From contig NZ_JQLG01000004.1 of the NCBI RefSeq assembly GCF_000744115.1, positions 2,268,190 to 2,332,189 of the forward strand: 64,000 nt of DNA. Direction: 5' to 3'. The position numbers were made by a program, and so were the translations under genes. The notes under the pieces were generated by a model, which saw only the letters and a list, made by a program, of their open reading frames with translations, was not told where the DNA came from and made no database searches. This document shows, piece after piece, positions 20,824 through 29,515 of this stretch. This stretch comes from Carnobacterium alterfunditum DSM 5972 (GTDB taxonomy: Bacteria > Bacillota > Bacilli > Lactobacillales > Carnobacteriaceae). The stretch's first letter is position 1. Each line of letters opens with the position of its first letter.

Positions 20824-22539
20824 ATGTTAAAACGTTTTTTCAGTTATTATAAACCGTATAAAAAATTATTTATCTTAGATTTTGGCTGTGCGATACTCGC
20901 AGCTATTTTAGAGTTATCTTTTCCAGTTGTAGTCAACCGTGTGATCGATGACTTATTGCCTTCAGCAAATTGGACATTGATTGTAACGATTTCGCTATCT
21001 TTACTCTTTTTGTATCTCGTGAACACTTCTTTGCAGTATGTCGTTGTTTATTTTGGGCACAAACTAGGAGTGAATATCGAAACAGATATGCGCCGTGAAT
21101 TGTATGGGCACTTGCAAGAACAGCCTTTTAGTTATTACGATAATCAAAAAACCGGCAAATTAATGACGCGCTTGACTACCGACTTATTTGAAATATCAGA
21201 AGTTGCCCATCATGGTCCAGAGGATGTATTTATCACTTTTATTACTTTAAGTGGGGCTTTCTTGTTGATGTTAACGGTCCATGTTCAACTTGCTTTGGCA
21301 ACGTTTGTGATGGTCCCTTTTATCACGATCGCATTAGTGTTCTTTAATAAACGAATGACCAAGATCAATACAAAGATTTTTAATGATTTAGGTGAATTCA
21401 ATGCTGGAATCGAAGCTTCTGTCAGCGGCATACGTGTTATTCAAGCTTTTGCTAATGAAGAGCACGAAGCCGGCCGATTTGAAGTATTGAATAAAGCTTA
21501 TCGAAAGTCGAAAATTTTATTTTACAAAATGATGGCAATCAGTTCTTCGTATAATTATTTTCTGATCCGTTTAATTAATTTGTTTGCTTTATTTTTTGGT
21601 GCTTATTATACGATCCAAGGCGAAATCAGTTATGGTGACTTTGTAGGCTTTATCTTACTAGCTAATATTTTTGTTCGGCCGATCGAAAAAATAAATACGA
21701 TGATTGAAAGTTACCCTAAAGGAATTGCTGGCTTCAAGAGGTTAACCGAAGAATTGGATAAAAAACCGGCTATTCAAGATAAGAAAAATGCGATTGAAGT
21801 AGACCGCTTGAAAGGCGATATCGACTATAAAAATGTTTCCTTTTGGTATAATTCATCAAAAAAAGTTTTAGATGGGATCAATTTATCGATTCGTGCGGGA
21901 GAAACGGTTGCCTTTGTTGGACCAAGTGGAGCAGGTAAGACGACTATTTGTAATTTGCTGCCTCGTTTTTATGAAGTGAGTGAGGGTGAAGTAACCGTTG
22001 ATGGAATCAATATTCAAGATATGACCATGCAGTCATTGCGGAATCAAGTTGGCGTGGTCCAGCAAGACGTCTATCTTTTCCCGGGAAGTGTCAGAGAAAA
22101 TGTTGCTTATGGGAAACTGGATGCAAGTGAAGCAGAAATAAGTGAAGCCGTTCGATTAGCTCATTTAGAAAAGGTTGTAAACGATATGCCTAGGGGGCTA
22201 GATACGATCATTGGTGAAAGAGGTGTGAAATTATCTGGTGGGCAAAAACAACGATTATCCATTGCACGAATGTTTTTAAAAAATCCTCCGATTTTGATTT
22301 TAGACGAAGCAACTTCTGCTTTAGATACTGAGACAGAACAAGTGATCCAAGAATCCCTAAATTCATTAGCAAAAGGCCGCACAACATTGATTATTGCACA
22401 TCGATTAGCGACTATTAAACATGCTACGCGTATTATTGTGGTAGATGAACAAGGAATAGTTGAACAAGGCAGTCATCAAGAATTGATCGCAACTGATGGT
22501 GCATATAAGAAGTTGTATGAAGCTCAATTTGGTCAATGA
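20824..22539 (+). CDS. ABC exporter, fused permease and ATPase
   Basis: 571 residues: six-helix transmembrane domain (about 1-310) and a nucleotide-binding domain (about 335-571). Walker A is GPSGAGKTT, the signature LSGGQKQR, Walker B ILILDEATSALD, and the H-loop IIAHRL. This is a type IV exporter half that probably homodimerises, since no partner half lies beside it. Substrate cannot be read from sequence; relatives export lipids, peptides or drugs. ATG at 20824 is chosen for GGAGG seven bases upstream. Confidence 0.92.
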   Translation: MLKRFFSYYKPYKKLFILDFGCAILAAILELSFPVVVNRVIDDLLPSANWTLIVTISLSLLFLYLVNTSLQYVVVYFGHKLGVNIETDMRRELYGHLQEQPFSYYDNQKTGKLMTRLTTDLFEISEVAHHGPEDVFITFITLSGAFLLMLTVHVQLALATFVMVPFITIALVFFNKRMTKINTKIFNDLGEFNAGIEASVSGIRVIQAFANEEHEAGRFEVLNKAYRKSKILFYKMMAISSSYNYFLIRLINLFALFFGAYYTIQGEISYGDFVGFILLANIFVRPIEKINTMIESYPKGIAGFKRLTEELDKKPAIQDKKNAIEVDRLKGDIDYKNVSFWYNSSKKVLDGINLSIRAGETVAFVGPSGAGKTTICNLLPRFYEVSEGEVTVDGINIQDMTMQSLRNQVGVVQQDVYLFPGSVRENVAYGKLDASEAEISEAVRLAHLEKVVNDMPRGLDTIIGERGVKLSGGQKQRLSIARMFLKNPPILILDEATSALDTETEQVIQESLNSLAKGRTTLIIAHRLATIKHATRIIVVDEQGIVEQGSHQELIATDGAYKKLYEAQFGQ

Positions 22540-22552
22540 AATCGATCAAAAT

Positions 22553-22596
22553 AAACCACTAGTGGGATTTTTATTTTCCTTACGCTAGTGGTTTTT
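22553..22596. terminator. Terminator between the ABC exporter and the phosphoesterase
   Basis: Arms 22553-22562 and 22585-22594 pair (10 bp) with a T run after. The two genes converge here, so it may act in both directions. Confidence 0.8.
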
Positions 22597-22597
22597 T

Positions 22598-23437
22598 CTA
22601 GTTAGTCCGTTCAAGGGTAATGATCAATAAATGGGGTTTATTGTTGATTCGAAAAGGGAATATGCTATTTCCGATTCCACGGCTGACGACTAGTTTTTTT
22701 GAAGAGTCTGCCTCACTAGTGTAGATTCCGTTGGTGTATTTAGGAAACAAGCCTTGACCAGGGGCGTATAAAGGGCCGATAAGTGGGAGTCTTATTTGTC
22801 CACCGTGGGCATGGCCGCTAAAGGTGATGTCCGGTTGGATCAATGGGTTGGAAGTTAAGTACTGCTCAAAGTATTCAGGGTGATGAGCGAGCAGTAGGGT
22901 CGGTACACCATCGCTTAGGGGATCTAGTAAAGGTATTTCGTCAGGATAGCTTTCATCGCTAACACCGGCTAAAATAAGTTGAGCACCGTTAACCGCTAAG
23001 GTGAGTTGCTCATTATTTAACAGAACAACACCGCTATTTTTAATGTTATATTCCCACTCTGGTAAGTGTCCGCTGCTTGTTTCGTGATTCCCGGATATGG
23101 CATAGGTTGGTGCAATAGCGACTAATGAACGACCAAATTCCTCTAACGGTATCTTGCTTAAATCAGCCGTACGATCGATCAAATCTCCGGTCAAGAAAAT
23201 GAAATCAGGTTGTGCTTGCTTGATGGCTGAAAGTAAGGTCTCAATTGAAATACGATTTTTTTCAAAATGCGTATCAGATAGATGGACGATTTTTAATTGA
23301 TCTAACTCTTGCGGTAAGTCATCTAATAGGATGGTTTGATGCTCGATATCTAATGAACGGTTCTGTTGATAGCCATATAGGCAAAAGGTGATAGCTAGAC
23401 CAATAAACAGAAGAAAAACAAGTATGATTTTTTTCAT
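22598..23437 (-). CDS. Membrane-anchored metallophosphoesterase (YkuE-like)
   Basis: 279 residues. An N-terminal membrane segment (about 3-23) is followed by a calcineurin-like fold with all metal motifs: HLSDTHFE (about 52-59), FLTGDLID (about 80-87), GNHE (about 117-120), LAHHPE, and SGHAHGGQI. Relatives are cell-surface or membrane phosphoesterases, some acting on lipids such as UDP-diacylglucosamine. The exact substrate is unknown. SD AAGGAG lies just before ATG. Monocistronic by layout. Confidence 0.9.
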   Translation of the reverse strand: MKKIILVFLLFIGLAITFCLYGYQQNRSLDIEHQTILLDDLPQELDQLKIVHLSDTHFEKNRISIETLLSAIKQAQPDFIFLTGDLIDRTADLSKIPLEEFGRSLVAIAPTYAISGNHETSSGHLPEWEYNIKNSGVVLLNNEQLTLAVNGAQLILAGVSDESYPDEIPLLDPLSDGVPTLLLAHHPEYFEQYLTSNPLIQPDITFSGHAHGGQIRLPLIGPLYAPGQGLFPKYTNGIYTSEADSSKKLVVSRGIGNSIFPFRINNKPHLLIITLERTN

Positions 23438-23588
23438 ATGATCTCCTTATTGAAAACTTTTTTTAAAGTATAGCATACTTTGAAAGAGTTCTTGCTCCTA
23501 ACAATTTCATTTTAAAAGCTTCAATTGAAATAAATTAAGGTATAATGAGCATAAAAAGAGTGTAAAAATTGAAAAGGACTGATTTTTT

Positions 23589-24107
23589 ATGGAGGCAACT
23601 AAAAGAAGAGACAGCATTGTTTCGATTTTATCACAGGAAAATAGACCGCTAAGTGCCAGGAAATTAGCGGCATTGCTAAGTGTGAGTCGGCAAATCATTG
23701 TAGGCGATGTAGCTTTATTAAGAGCGAGCGGTGTCGATGTCATAGCTACTCCAAAAGGATACGTATTAGAATCGGCATCTATGACAAATAAATTTGTCGG
23801 CCAACTAGCTAGTCACCACAGTGCAGCGGAAACAAAAACTGAATTGTATGCGGTAGTGGATAATGGGGGAGAAGTAGTAGATGTTATCGTTGAACATCCG
23901 ATATATGGGGAGCTGAGAGGGCGGTTATCGATTTCTTCGCGTTACGATGCAGATCGATTTATGGAAACGATAGAGAATAAACAAGCCAATTTACTATCTG
24001 AATTAACAGGTGGTGTTCATTTGCATACCATTGCATGTGCAGACAAAAAAACATTTGATCGTATCAAAAAAGAGCTTGATGATTTAGGCCTATTGTACAA
24101 GAATTAA
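23589..24107 (+). CDS. niaR: Niacin-responsive repressor NiaR
   Basis: 172 residues. An N-terminal winged HTH (HTH_11, about 8-62; LSARKLAALLSVSRQIIVGDV) is followed by a 3H domain (about 75-170) whose conserved histidines appear in ASHHSA, VEHPIYGELRG and GGVHLHTI. NiaR senses nicotinic acid and represses niacin uptake and NAD synthesis genes. It lies directly before niaX, and two matching operators lie between them. The regulator assignment is by family and by these sites. Confidence 0.93.
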   Translation: MEATKRRDSIVSILSQENRPLSARKLAALLSVSRQIIVGDVALLRASGVDVIATPKGYVLESASMTNKFVGQLASHHSAAETKTELYAVVDNGGEVVDVIVEHPIYGELRGRLSISSRYDADRFMETIENKQANLLSELTGGVHLHTIACADKKTFDRIKKELDDLGLLYKN

Positions 24108-24110
24108 AAG

Positions 24111-24122
24111 GTGTCTTGACAA
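24111..24122 (+). promoter_or_regulatory. NiaR operator 1 over the niaX -35 box
   Basis: GTGTCTTGACAA is an imperfect dyad (GTGTC TT GACAA). Its last half contains the TTGACA -35 (24116-24121). The motif TGTCTTGACA is the recognised NiaR site type. Confidence 0.85.
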
Positions 24123-24143
24123 CTTGCTGAAATCACCTATAAT
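24116..24143 (+). promoter_or_regulatory. niaX promoter
   Basis: TTGACA (24116-24121), 16-bp spacer, TATAAT (24138-24143). The -35 box is inside NiaR operator 1, so NiaR binding should block RNA polymerase. Confidence 0.9.
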
Positions 24144-24156
24144 TAAATTTATCGAT

Positions 24157-24168
24157 GTGTCTTGACAC
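24157..24168 (+). promoter_or_regulatory. NiaR operator 2
   Basis: GTGTCTTGACAC is a perfect dyad (GTGTC TT GACAC). Its centre is 46 bp from operator 1 and it lies just downstream of the expected start of transcription. Confidence 0.88.
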
Positions 24169-24203
24169 GTGTAAAGGTGCATTTAATGATAGGAGTTGTT
24201 GAT

Positions 24204-24770
24204 ATGAAAACGAATAAAGTTCATAAATTGACCATAGCGGCGTTATTAGTAGCTGTAGGTATTTTGATTCCCATGATCTCACCGGTCAAATTAGTCTTAG
24301 AGCCAGCTTCTTTCACATTAGCTAGCCATGTTGCTATTTTTATCGCTATGTTTATTTCACCGATGGTTGCGATAACTGTAGCTTTGGGCACAGCTGTAGG
24401 TTTTCTGTTGGGAGGGTTTCCAATTATCATCACATTAAGAGCTTTGACTCATGTCATTTTTGCAGGGTTAGGATCTTATATCCTGCTTAAAAAGCCTGAT
24501 ATTCTTCAATCCACCATTAAAATACAATTCTATTCTTTTTTTATCGGTGTGTTGCATGCTGTTTCTGAGGTGGCTGTCGTTTCTGTTTTTTATTTTGGTG
24601 GAGAAATGACAACGGCTTATTATACGCAAGGATTCTTGCAATCTGTTTTCTTATTAGTCGGAGCAGGTACGATCATTCATAGCATGATCGATTTTATTCT
24701 TGCTCATGCTGTCTGGAAATCGCTGATGAGTCGTAACTCATTTGCTGCAACTGTGGCCAAAATAAAATAA
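24204..24770 (+). CDS. niaX: Niacin ECF-type transporter S-component NiaX
   Basis: 188 residues and about five or six membrane helices, highly hydrophobic. Niacin-specific S-components of energy-coupling-factor transporters bind the vitamin and use a shared EcfA/A'/T module encoded elsewhere. The ATG at 24204 follows AGGAG; an upstream TTG at 24162 would lie in operator 2 and is rejected. Substrate is inferred from the NiaR gene and sites immediately upstream and from family resemblance. Confidence 0.88.
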   Translation: MKTNKVHKLTIAALLVAVGILIPMISPVKLVLEPASFTLASHVAIFIAMFISPMVAITVALGTAVGFLLGGFPIIITLRALTHVIFAGLGSYILLKKPDILQSTIKIQFYSFFIGVLHAVSEVAVVSVFYFGGEMTTAYYTQGFLQSVFLLVGAGTIIHSMIDFILAHAVWKSLMSRNSFAATVAKIK

Positions 24771-24786
24771 ATAAATTGTTCTTGAG

Positions 24787-24837
24787 AACCCAGTACTTTT
24801 AAAACCCTATCAGGTTTTTAAAAGTACTGGGTTTTTT
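24787..24837 (+). terminator. Strong intrinsic terminator after niaX
   Basis: A 20-bp stem (24787-24806 with 24813-24833, one bulged T) is followed by a T run. Confidence 0.95.
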
Positions 24838-24993
24838 CGTTAGTCTCTAGATAAGGTAATAAGGCAGTACATAAATTTAAATGCGAAATCAAACGTGTAA
24901 CAATAAAATAATCAAATCGTATTTTTGCATCGATAAGGTTTACGCCGGTGGTTTTAATTATAATAAATTGTTTGTGTTATTCATTTTAAAAAA
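24838..24993. other. AT-rich intergenic stretch, nothing recognised
   Basis: Between the niaX terminator and the dnaG promoter I find no ORF, repeat or convincing hairpin. The stretch is simply AT-rich. Confidence 0.6.
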
Positions 24994-25022
24994 TTGTTTT
25001 TTTTCACAGAATGTGCTATTAT
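24994..25022 (+). promoter_or_regulatory. Promoter of dnaG-rpoD
   Basis: TTGTTT (24994-24999), 17-bp spacer, TATTAT (25017-25022), with TG at 25014-25015 giving an extended -10. Transcription should start near 25029. Confidence 0.82.
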
Positions 25023-25034
25023 GAAAAATGTATA

Positions 25035-25121
25035 GTTCTGTCTGATAATAGATTTAGAGAATAAAGTCGCACTTGTTTATGAGTGCGGCTTTTAGAGACT
25101 GGATAGTCTTTCTGACAGGAC
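25035..25121 (+). promoter_or_regulatory. Structured 5' leader of dnaG (three-way junction)
   Basis: Three helices can be drawn by eye: P1 25035-25042/25114-25121 (8 bp), P2 25063-25073/25082-25092 (11 bp), and P3 25095-25100/25105-25110 (6 bp, loop GGAT). They fill most of a 130-nt 5' UTR. I do not recognise a named riboswitch or leader. No obvious intrinsic terminator or anti-ribosome-site helix is seen. Confidence 0.55.
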
Positions 25122-25157
25122 CTAACGTTCTTTATTTTTTACTAAGAGGTGAACAGC

Positions 25158-27020
25158 TTGGCAATGATGATTCCAGAAGAAACTGTCAATAAAATACGGC
25201 AAGAAACTAATATAGTGGATGTTGTCAGTCAGTATGTTCAATTAAAAAAGAAAGGTAAAAATCTTTTTGGCTTTTGTCCTTTTCATGAAGAACGAACTCC
25301 TTCATTTTCGGTAACAGAAGAAAAACAAATTTTTCACTGTTTTAGTTGTGGACGTGGCGGTAATGTGTTTACTTTTTTAATGGAAGTCGATGGACTCACT
25401 TTTCCAGAAGCTGTCATTAAGACAGCTGAACTGGGTCAATTTCAACTAGATGATTCCTTAGTACACGATCACGACCATAAAAATAAAACGAACGACTCAA
25501 CAAAAGAAAAACTGATTCGTATCCATGAAGAAAGTGCTGAATTATTTCATCATATTCTGTTGAATACAAAAATCGGAGAAGATGCTTTAGCGTATTTAAC
25601 TCAAAGAGGATTGACTCGAGATATAATTGATACATTTAATATTGGGTTTGCTCCGCGAGAACGAACTATGCTGCAACAATATTTACTTGGGAAAAATAGT
25701 GAGCAAGAATTGTTGGGAAAAACGGGTCTATTTGTGGAAAAAGATAATGGAGATTTGCTTGACCGATTTTACAATAGAATCATATTCCCCATTCGAAACC
25801 AGCAAGGGAAGACCGTTGCTTTTTCGGGGCGTATTTTTCAGCAAGAAGCTGATGAGGGCGCACCTAAATATTTAAATAGTCCTGAAACCCAGCTATTTAA
25901 TAAACGAACGGTTCTGTTTAATTTTGATCTTGCACGTCCATCCATAAGACGAGAAAAAGAAGTTATATTATTTGAAGGTTTTATGGACGTTATAGCAGCT
26001 TGGAAAGCTGGGGTGACCAATGGAGTCGCTTCAATGGGAACCAGTCTTACAAATGAGCAAATCCATTTGATCGATCGAGTAACGGATCATGTACTGATTG
26101 CATATGATGGAGATCCGGCAGGAATTGAGGCAACCAAGAGAGCCAGTGATCTTTTAGCAGCAGAGACTAATTTTGATATCGATATTATTCGTTTCTCTGA
26201 AGGTATGGATCCAGATGAGCACATTAAAAAAAATGGGGCTGATGCTTTCAATGAATTGATCGCTCATGGAAGAGAGACGCTTTTTGGCTTCAAAATGGCT
26301 TATTACCGTAAATCGCTCAATCTATCAAATGAGAGTGAACGCTTAGGGTACATTGAGAAAATATTAGCTGAACTGCTCTCGGTCACTTCGGCTGTTGAAC
26401 GTGAACTTTACTTTAAACAATTAGCGAATGAATTCGAACTCTCTATTGATTCTTTAAAGGAACAGTTTCAGCAAAAATTTCATGATTCTCGTAATCAACG
26501 AACAAAAGAAAAACAACAACAAACGTATCCAAAGCAGACTGTTGAAGTGAATTATCCTCAAGTACACATGCAAAAAAGAAAACCAGATAACATTGAATAT
26601 GCAGAGCGTTTATTATTAAATCGCTTGTTTCATTTTGAAGAAGCCTGGATAATCGTTAAAGATGGTTCAGCTGATTTTCATTTTGTGCACGATGAATACC
26701 AAATGTTGTTTATTTTATATGAAAGTTTCCGAGAGCATACAGATAATGAAGGGCCTATTGATGCGTTTATTGACTTTGTAAAAGAATCAGAATTGAAAAA
26801 TCTGATTGTTGAAATTGAGCTTTTGTCAATAAGCAATGAGATCTCTGCAAGAGAAGTAGAAGATTACCTGGATATGATTTCAAGGAAATCGGTTCTTCAA
26901 ATGCGTTTGAAAGAAAAACAAGAAGCCCTGACAGAAGCATCTAGGCGAGGCGATAAAGAGCAGCTTCGTGTATTAATGATTGAAGTAGTCGATCTATCTC
27001 GTTTATTAAAAAATAAATAA
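25158..27020 (+). CDS. dnaG: DNA primase
   Basis: Makes RNA primers at the replication fork. 620 residues. An N-terminal zinc-binding domain with [13 protein letters not shown] and [10 protein letters not shown] (about 40-62) precedes the TOPRIM core ([19 protein letters not shown]) and a C-terminal helicase-interacting domain. TTG at 25158 is preferred, eight bases after AGAGG; it gives the start [10 protein letters not shown], comparable to other Firmicutes. A GTG at 25149 overlaps the ribosome site. Followed 50 nt later by rpoD. Confidence 0.96.
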   Translation: MAMMIPEETVNKIRQETNIVDVVSQYVQLKKKGKNLFGFCPFHEERTPSFSVTEEKQIFHCFSCGRGGNVFTFLMEVDGLTFPEAVIKTAELGQFQLDDSLVHDHDHKNKTNDSTKEKLIRIHEESAELFHHILLNTKIGEDALAYLTQRGLTRDIIDTFNIGFAPRERTMLQQYLLGKNSEQELLGKTGLFVEKDNGDLLDRFYNRIIFPIRNQQGKTVAFSGRIFQQEADEGAPKYLNSPETQLFNKRTVLFNFDLARPSIRREKEVILFEGFMDVIAAWKAGVTNGVASMGTSLTNEQIHLIDRVTDHVLIAYDGDPAGIEATKRASDLLAAETNFDIDIIRFSEGMDPDEHIKKNGADAFNELIAHGRETLFGFKMAYYRKSLNLSNESERLGYIEKILAELLSVTSAVERELYFKQLANEFELSIDSLKEQFQQKFHDSRNQRTKEKQQQTYPKQTVEVNYPQVHMQKRKPDNIEYAERLLLNRLFHFEEAWIIVKDGSADFHFVHDEYQMLFILYESFREHTDNEGPIDAFIDFVKESELKNLIVEIELLSISNEISAREVEDYLDMISRKSVLQMRLKEKQEALTEASRRGDKEQLRVLMIEVVDLSRLLKNK

Positions 27021-27070
27021 GTGAAATCCTGGTAACAAGTGTTAGTAATTTTAAAAGGGGAGGCTTTTTA

Positions 27071-28192
27071 ATGGCTGAAAAAAAAATAACAACAAAAAAA
27101 GCGTATGATAACGAAGTCAAGAGTTTTATCAAAGAGCACAAGATAGTAGGGACCGTTCATTACGATGAATTAACAAATAAAATAGCAACTCCTTTTTCTT
27201 TAAATGCTGAAAAAATGGATGCACTGATCCAAACAGTTGAAGATGCAGGTGTTGGAGTGGTTGGAGACGATGGTGGCCCAACAGCTCGACAACTAAAAAT
27301 CAAAGAAATGAAAGCAGAAAAAGACGCAGAAAAACCAGAAGACTTAACAGCTCCTCCTGGAGTAAAAATCAATGACCCCGTCAGAATGTATTTAAAAGAA
27401 ATCGGGCGAGTGAATTTATTGACTGCAGCTCAAGAAGTTGAACTGGCTATAAAAATCGAAGAAGGCGATCAAGAAGCACGCCAACGTCTTGCAGAAGCTA
27501 ACTTGCGTTTAGTTGTAAGTATTGCCAAACGCTATGTTGGACGTGGGATGCAGTTCTTAGATCTGATCCAAGAAGGAAACATGGGATTGATGAAAGCTGT
27601 TGAAAAATTCGATTATAAAAAAGGCTTTAAATTCTCTACGTATGCTACTTGGTGGATCCGTCAAGCTATTACGCGTGCGATTGCCGACCAAGCTCGCACC
27701 ATTCGTATCCCAGTACACATGGTTGAAACAATCAATAAGTTGATCCGTATCCAACGTCAATTATTACAAGATCTAGGACGCGAACCTACACCGGAAGAAA
27801 TCGGAGCAGAAATGGATCTGCCAACTGAAAAAGTTCGTGAGATCCTAAAAATTGCTCAAGAACCGGTTTCTTTAGAAACTCCAATCGGGGAAGAAGACGA
27901 TTCTCATTTAGGCGACTTTATCGAGGATCACGATGCAACTAGTCCAGCAGAGAACGCTGCTTACGAATTGTTGAAAGAACAATTAGAAGATGTGCTAGAT
28001 ACACTGACAGACCGTGAAGAAAATGTATTGCGTTTACGTTTTGGTCTTGATGATGGGCGTAACCGTACACTTGAAGATGTCGGCAAAGTATTTGGCGTTA
28101 CGCGCGAGCGTATTCGTCAAATTGAAGCTAAAGCACTTCGCAAATTGCGTCACCCAAGTCGTTCAAAACAATTAAAAGACTTTTTAGAATAA
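27071..28192 (+). CDS. rpoD: Primary sigma factor SigA (RpoD)
   Basis: Housekeeping sigma-70 directing RNA polymerase to -35/-10 promoters. 373 residues. Region 1.1 is at about 1-80, region 1.2 near [14 protein letters not shown] (about 102-115), region 2 with [27 protein letters not shown] is represented by [14 protein letters not shown], region 3 follows, and region 4 ends with [20 protein letters not shown]. Second gene after dnaG; ATG follows AAGGGGAGG. Confidence 0.98.
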   Translation: MAEKKITTKKAYDNEVKSFIKEHKIVGTVHYDELTNKIATPFSLNAEKMDALIQTVEDAGVGVVGDDGGPTARQLKIKEMKAEKDAEKPEDLTAPPGVKINDPVRMYLKEIGRVNLLTAAQEVELAIKIEEGDQEARQRLAEANLRLVVSIAKRYVGRGMQFLDLIQEGNMGLMKAVEKFDYKKGFKFSTYATWWIRQAITRAIADQARTIRIPVHMVETINKLIRIQRQLLQDLGREPTPEEIGAEMDLPTEKVREILKIAQEPVSLETPIGEEDDSHLGDFIEDHDATSPAENAAYELLKEQLEDVLDTLTDREENVLRLRFGLDDGRNRTLEDVGKVFGVTRERIRQIEAKALRKLRHPSRSKQLKDFLE

Positions 28193-28203
28193 CAAAATAA
28201 AAT

Positions 28204-28240
28204 GGTCGTCCAAAATGAGCGTTACTTGGGCGATCTTCTT
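28204..28240 (+). terminator. Possible weak terminator after rpoD
   Basis: Arms 28204-28213 and 28226-28235 pair with two G-T pairs; the trailing run TTCTTT is poor. Confidence 0.5.
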
Positions 28241-28279
28241 TCGTTTATAGAGATAAATATGAACGATAGGTAAAAAAAC

Positions 28280-28288
28280 TGGTATAAT
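28280..28288 (+). promoter_or_regulatory. Extended -10 promoter before the unknown ORF
   Basis: TGGTATAAT gives an extended -10 (TATAAT at 28283-28288) with no good -35 box. It would start transcription near 28295, just before the ORF at 28322. Confidence 0.6.
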
Positions 28289-28321
28289 AGTAAACGATGT
28301 AAAAATGAAGGGATGAATGAC

Positions 28322-28780
28322 ATGTTATCATTTGAAGAAAAAAAGGCTATCTTTGATAGTTATGAAGAACTGACTGCAACAAAAGTATCGATGAACCGAT
28401 TGAATTACCATTTTAAAGATAGTGCAGTACCTAAGACAATGGCCGTACGTTTCCTACACCCGAATGGAAATGCGTTGATTTATGCAGGCTATTTGCCTAA
28501 AGAAGAAACAGATAAAGGGTACATTTCTGTTAGAGACGAAACGGAAGAAACCATCCGTTCATTAGTGGATCAAGCAATTGCTCATTTAAAGAAAACCGCT
28601 GATGGCTATGAAGAAGGCTACACTGAGCTATGGTTCGACAATAAAGGCGATATCTTAAAGTTGGTCTATGATAATCCTACATGGCTTGTAGCATTGCCAA
28701 ATGATCAAGTTGAAGGAGTTTTTCATTCTAAAGATGCCGCAGAAGGTTACTTGATGGATGAAGAGTTCTTCGAAGGATAA
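28322..28780 (+). CDS. Conserved-looking protein of unknown function
   Basis: 152 residues, soluble, acidic, with no signal peptide or membrane helix. I do not recognise a domain. It has a compact alternating pattern (AVRFLHPNGNALIYAGYL, TELWFDNKGDILKLVYDNPTWLVAL) suggesting a beta-rich fold, and an acidic tail. ATG at 28322 lies nine bases after AAGGG; an in-frame ATG at 28313 touches the site. Its own extended -10 precedes it and trmK follows 30 nt later, so it may be co-transcribed with trmK-nif3. Confidence 0.8.
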   Translation: MLSFEEKKAIFDSYEELTATKVSMNRLNYHFKDSAVPKTMAVRFLHPNGNALIYAGYLPKEETDKGYISVRDETEETIRSLVDQAIAHLKKTADGYEEGYTELWFDNKGDILKLVYDNPTWLVALPNDQVEGVFHSKDAAEGYLMDEEFFEG

Positions 28781-28810
28781 GCAATTTATTAAAAGAAAGA
28801 AGTGATAAGT

Positions 28811-29515
28811 ATGGATGAAAGTCAATTATCGCTACGTTTAAGCAGAGCTGCGTCTTATGTTGAACCGGGTGATCATTTAGCAGATATCGGTTCTGACCAC
28901 GCTTATTTGCCTTGTGCTTTAGCAAGTAAGGAAAAAGTTGCTTTCGCTATAGCGGGGGAAATTGTTGAAGGCCCATTTCAAGCGGCACAAAATCAAGTGA
29001 AACGTTTAGGGTTAACAGAAAAAATCAGTGTTCGTTTAGGTGATGGATTAGAAGTTATTTCTCCAGAAGATGAAATAACGGCTATTACCATATGTGGTAT
29101 GGGCGGTTTATTGATTGCGGCTATTTTAGATAGTGGGCTTAAAAAAGGCCATCTGACTGGTAAAGAACGTTTGATTTTACAGCCGAATATAGGCGAAAAA
29201 ACGTTACGCGAATGGTTAGTTGCACATTGTTATACCGTTACGGCTGAAGAACTTATTGAAGAAAATGATAAAATTTATGAATTGATGGTCGCAGTAAAAG
29301 ATCCATCAAAAAAACCAACGGCCACAGCGACCCAGTTGACGTTTGGTTTTCATTTGAAAGATGAAAACTCTGCTATTTTTAAAAAGAAGTGGCAAAAAGA
29401 ACTTGAAAAAAATCAGCGCATTCTTGACAGCTTAACAAAATCAAGTACAGACCAAACCGCTAAAAGTATACAATTTCAAGCAGAGATCCAAGAAATAGAA
29501 GGGGTGCTGAAATGA
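28811..29515 (+). CDS. trmK: tRNA (adenine(22)-N1)-methyltransferase TrmK
   Basis: SAM-dependent enzyme that makes m1A22 in tRNA, a Gram-positive modification. 234 residues, Rossmann-fold methyltransferase. LADIGSDHAYLPCALA (about 22-37) is motif I and TICGMGGLLIAAIL follows at about 94-107. The helical C-terminal part is charged. ATG at 28811 follows GAAGTG; a GTG at 28802 is rejected as it is part of that site. Overlaps nif3 by 4 nt, a conserved pairing. Confidence 0.95.
   Translation: MDESQLSLRLSRAASYVEPGDHLADIGSDHAYLPCALASKEKVAFAIAGEIVEGPFQAAQNQVKRLGLTEKISVRLGDGLEVISPEDEITAITICGMGGLLIAAILDSGLKKGHLTGKERLILQPNIGEKTLREWLVAHCYTVTAEELIEENDKIYELMVAVKDPSKKPTATATQLTFGFHLKDENSAIFKKKWQKELEKNQRILDSLTKSSTDQTAKSIQFQAEIQEIEGVLK

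Noticed and set aside
24162-24203. Upstream TTG start for niaX
   Set aside because: It lies inside a NiaR operator and has no ribosome site; ATG 24204 follows AGGAG.
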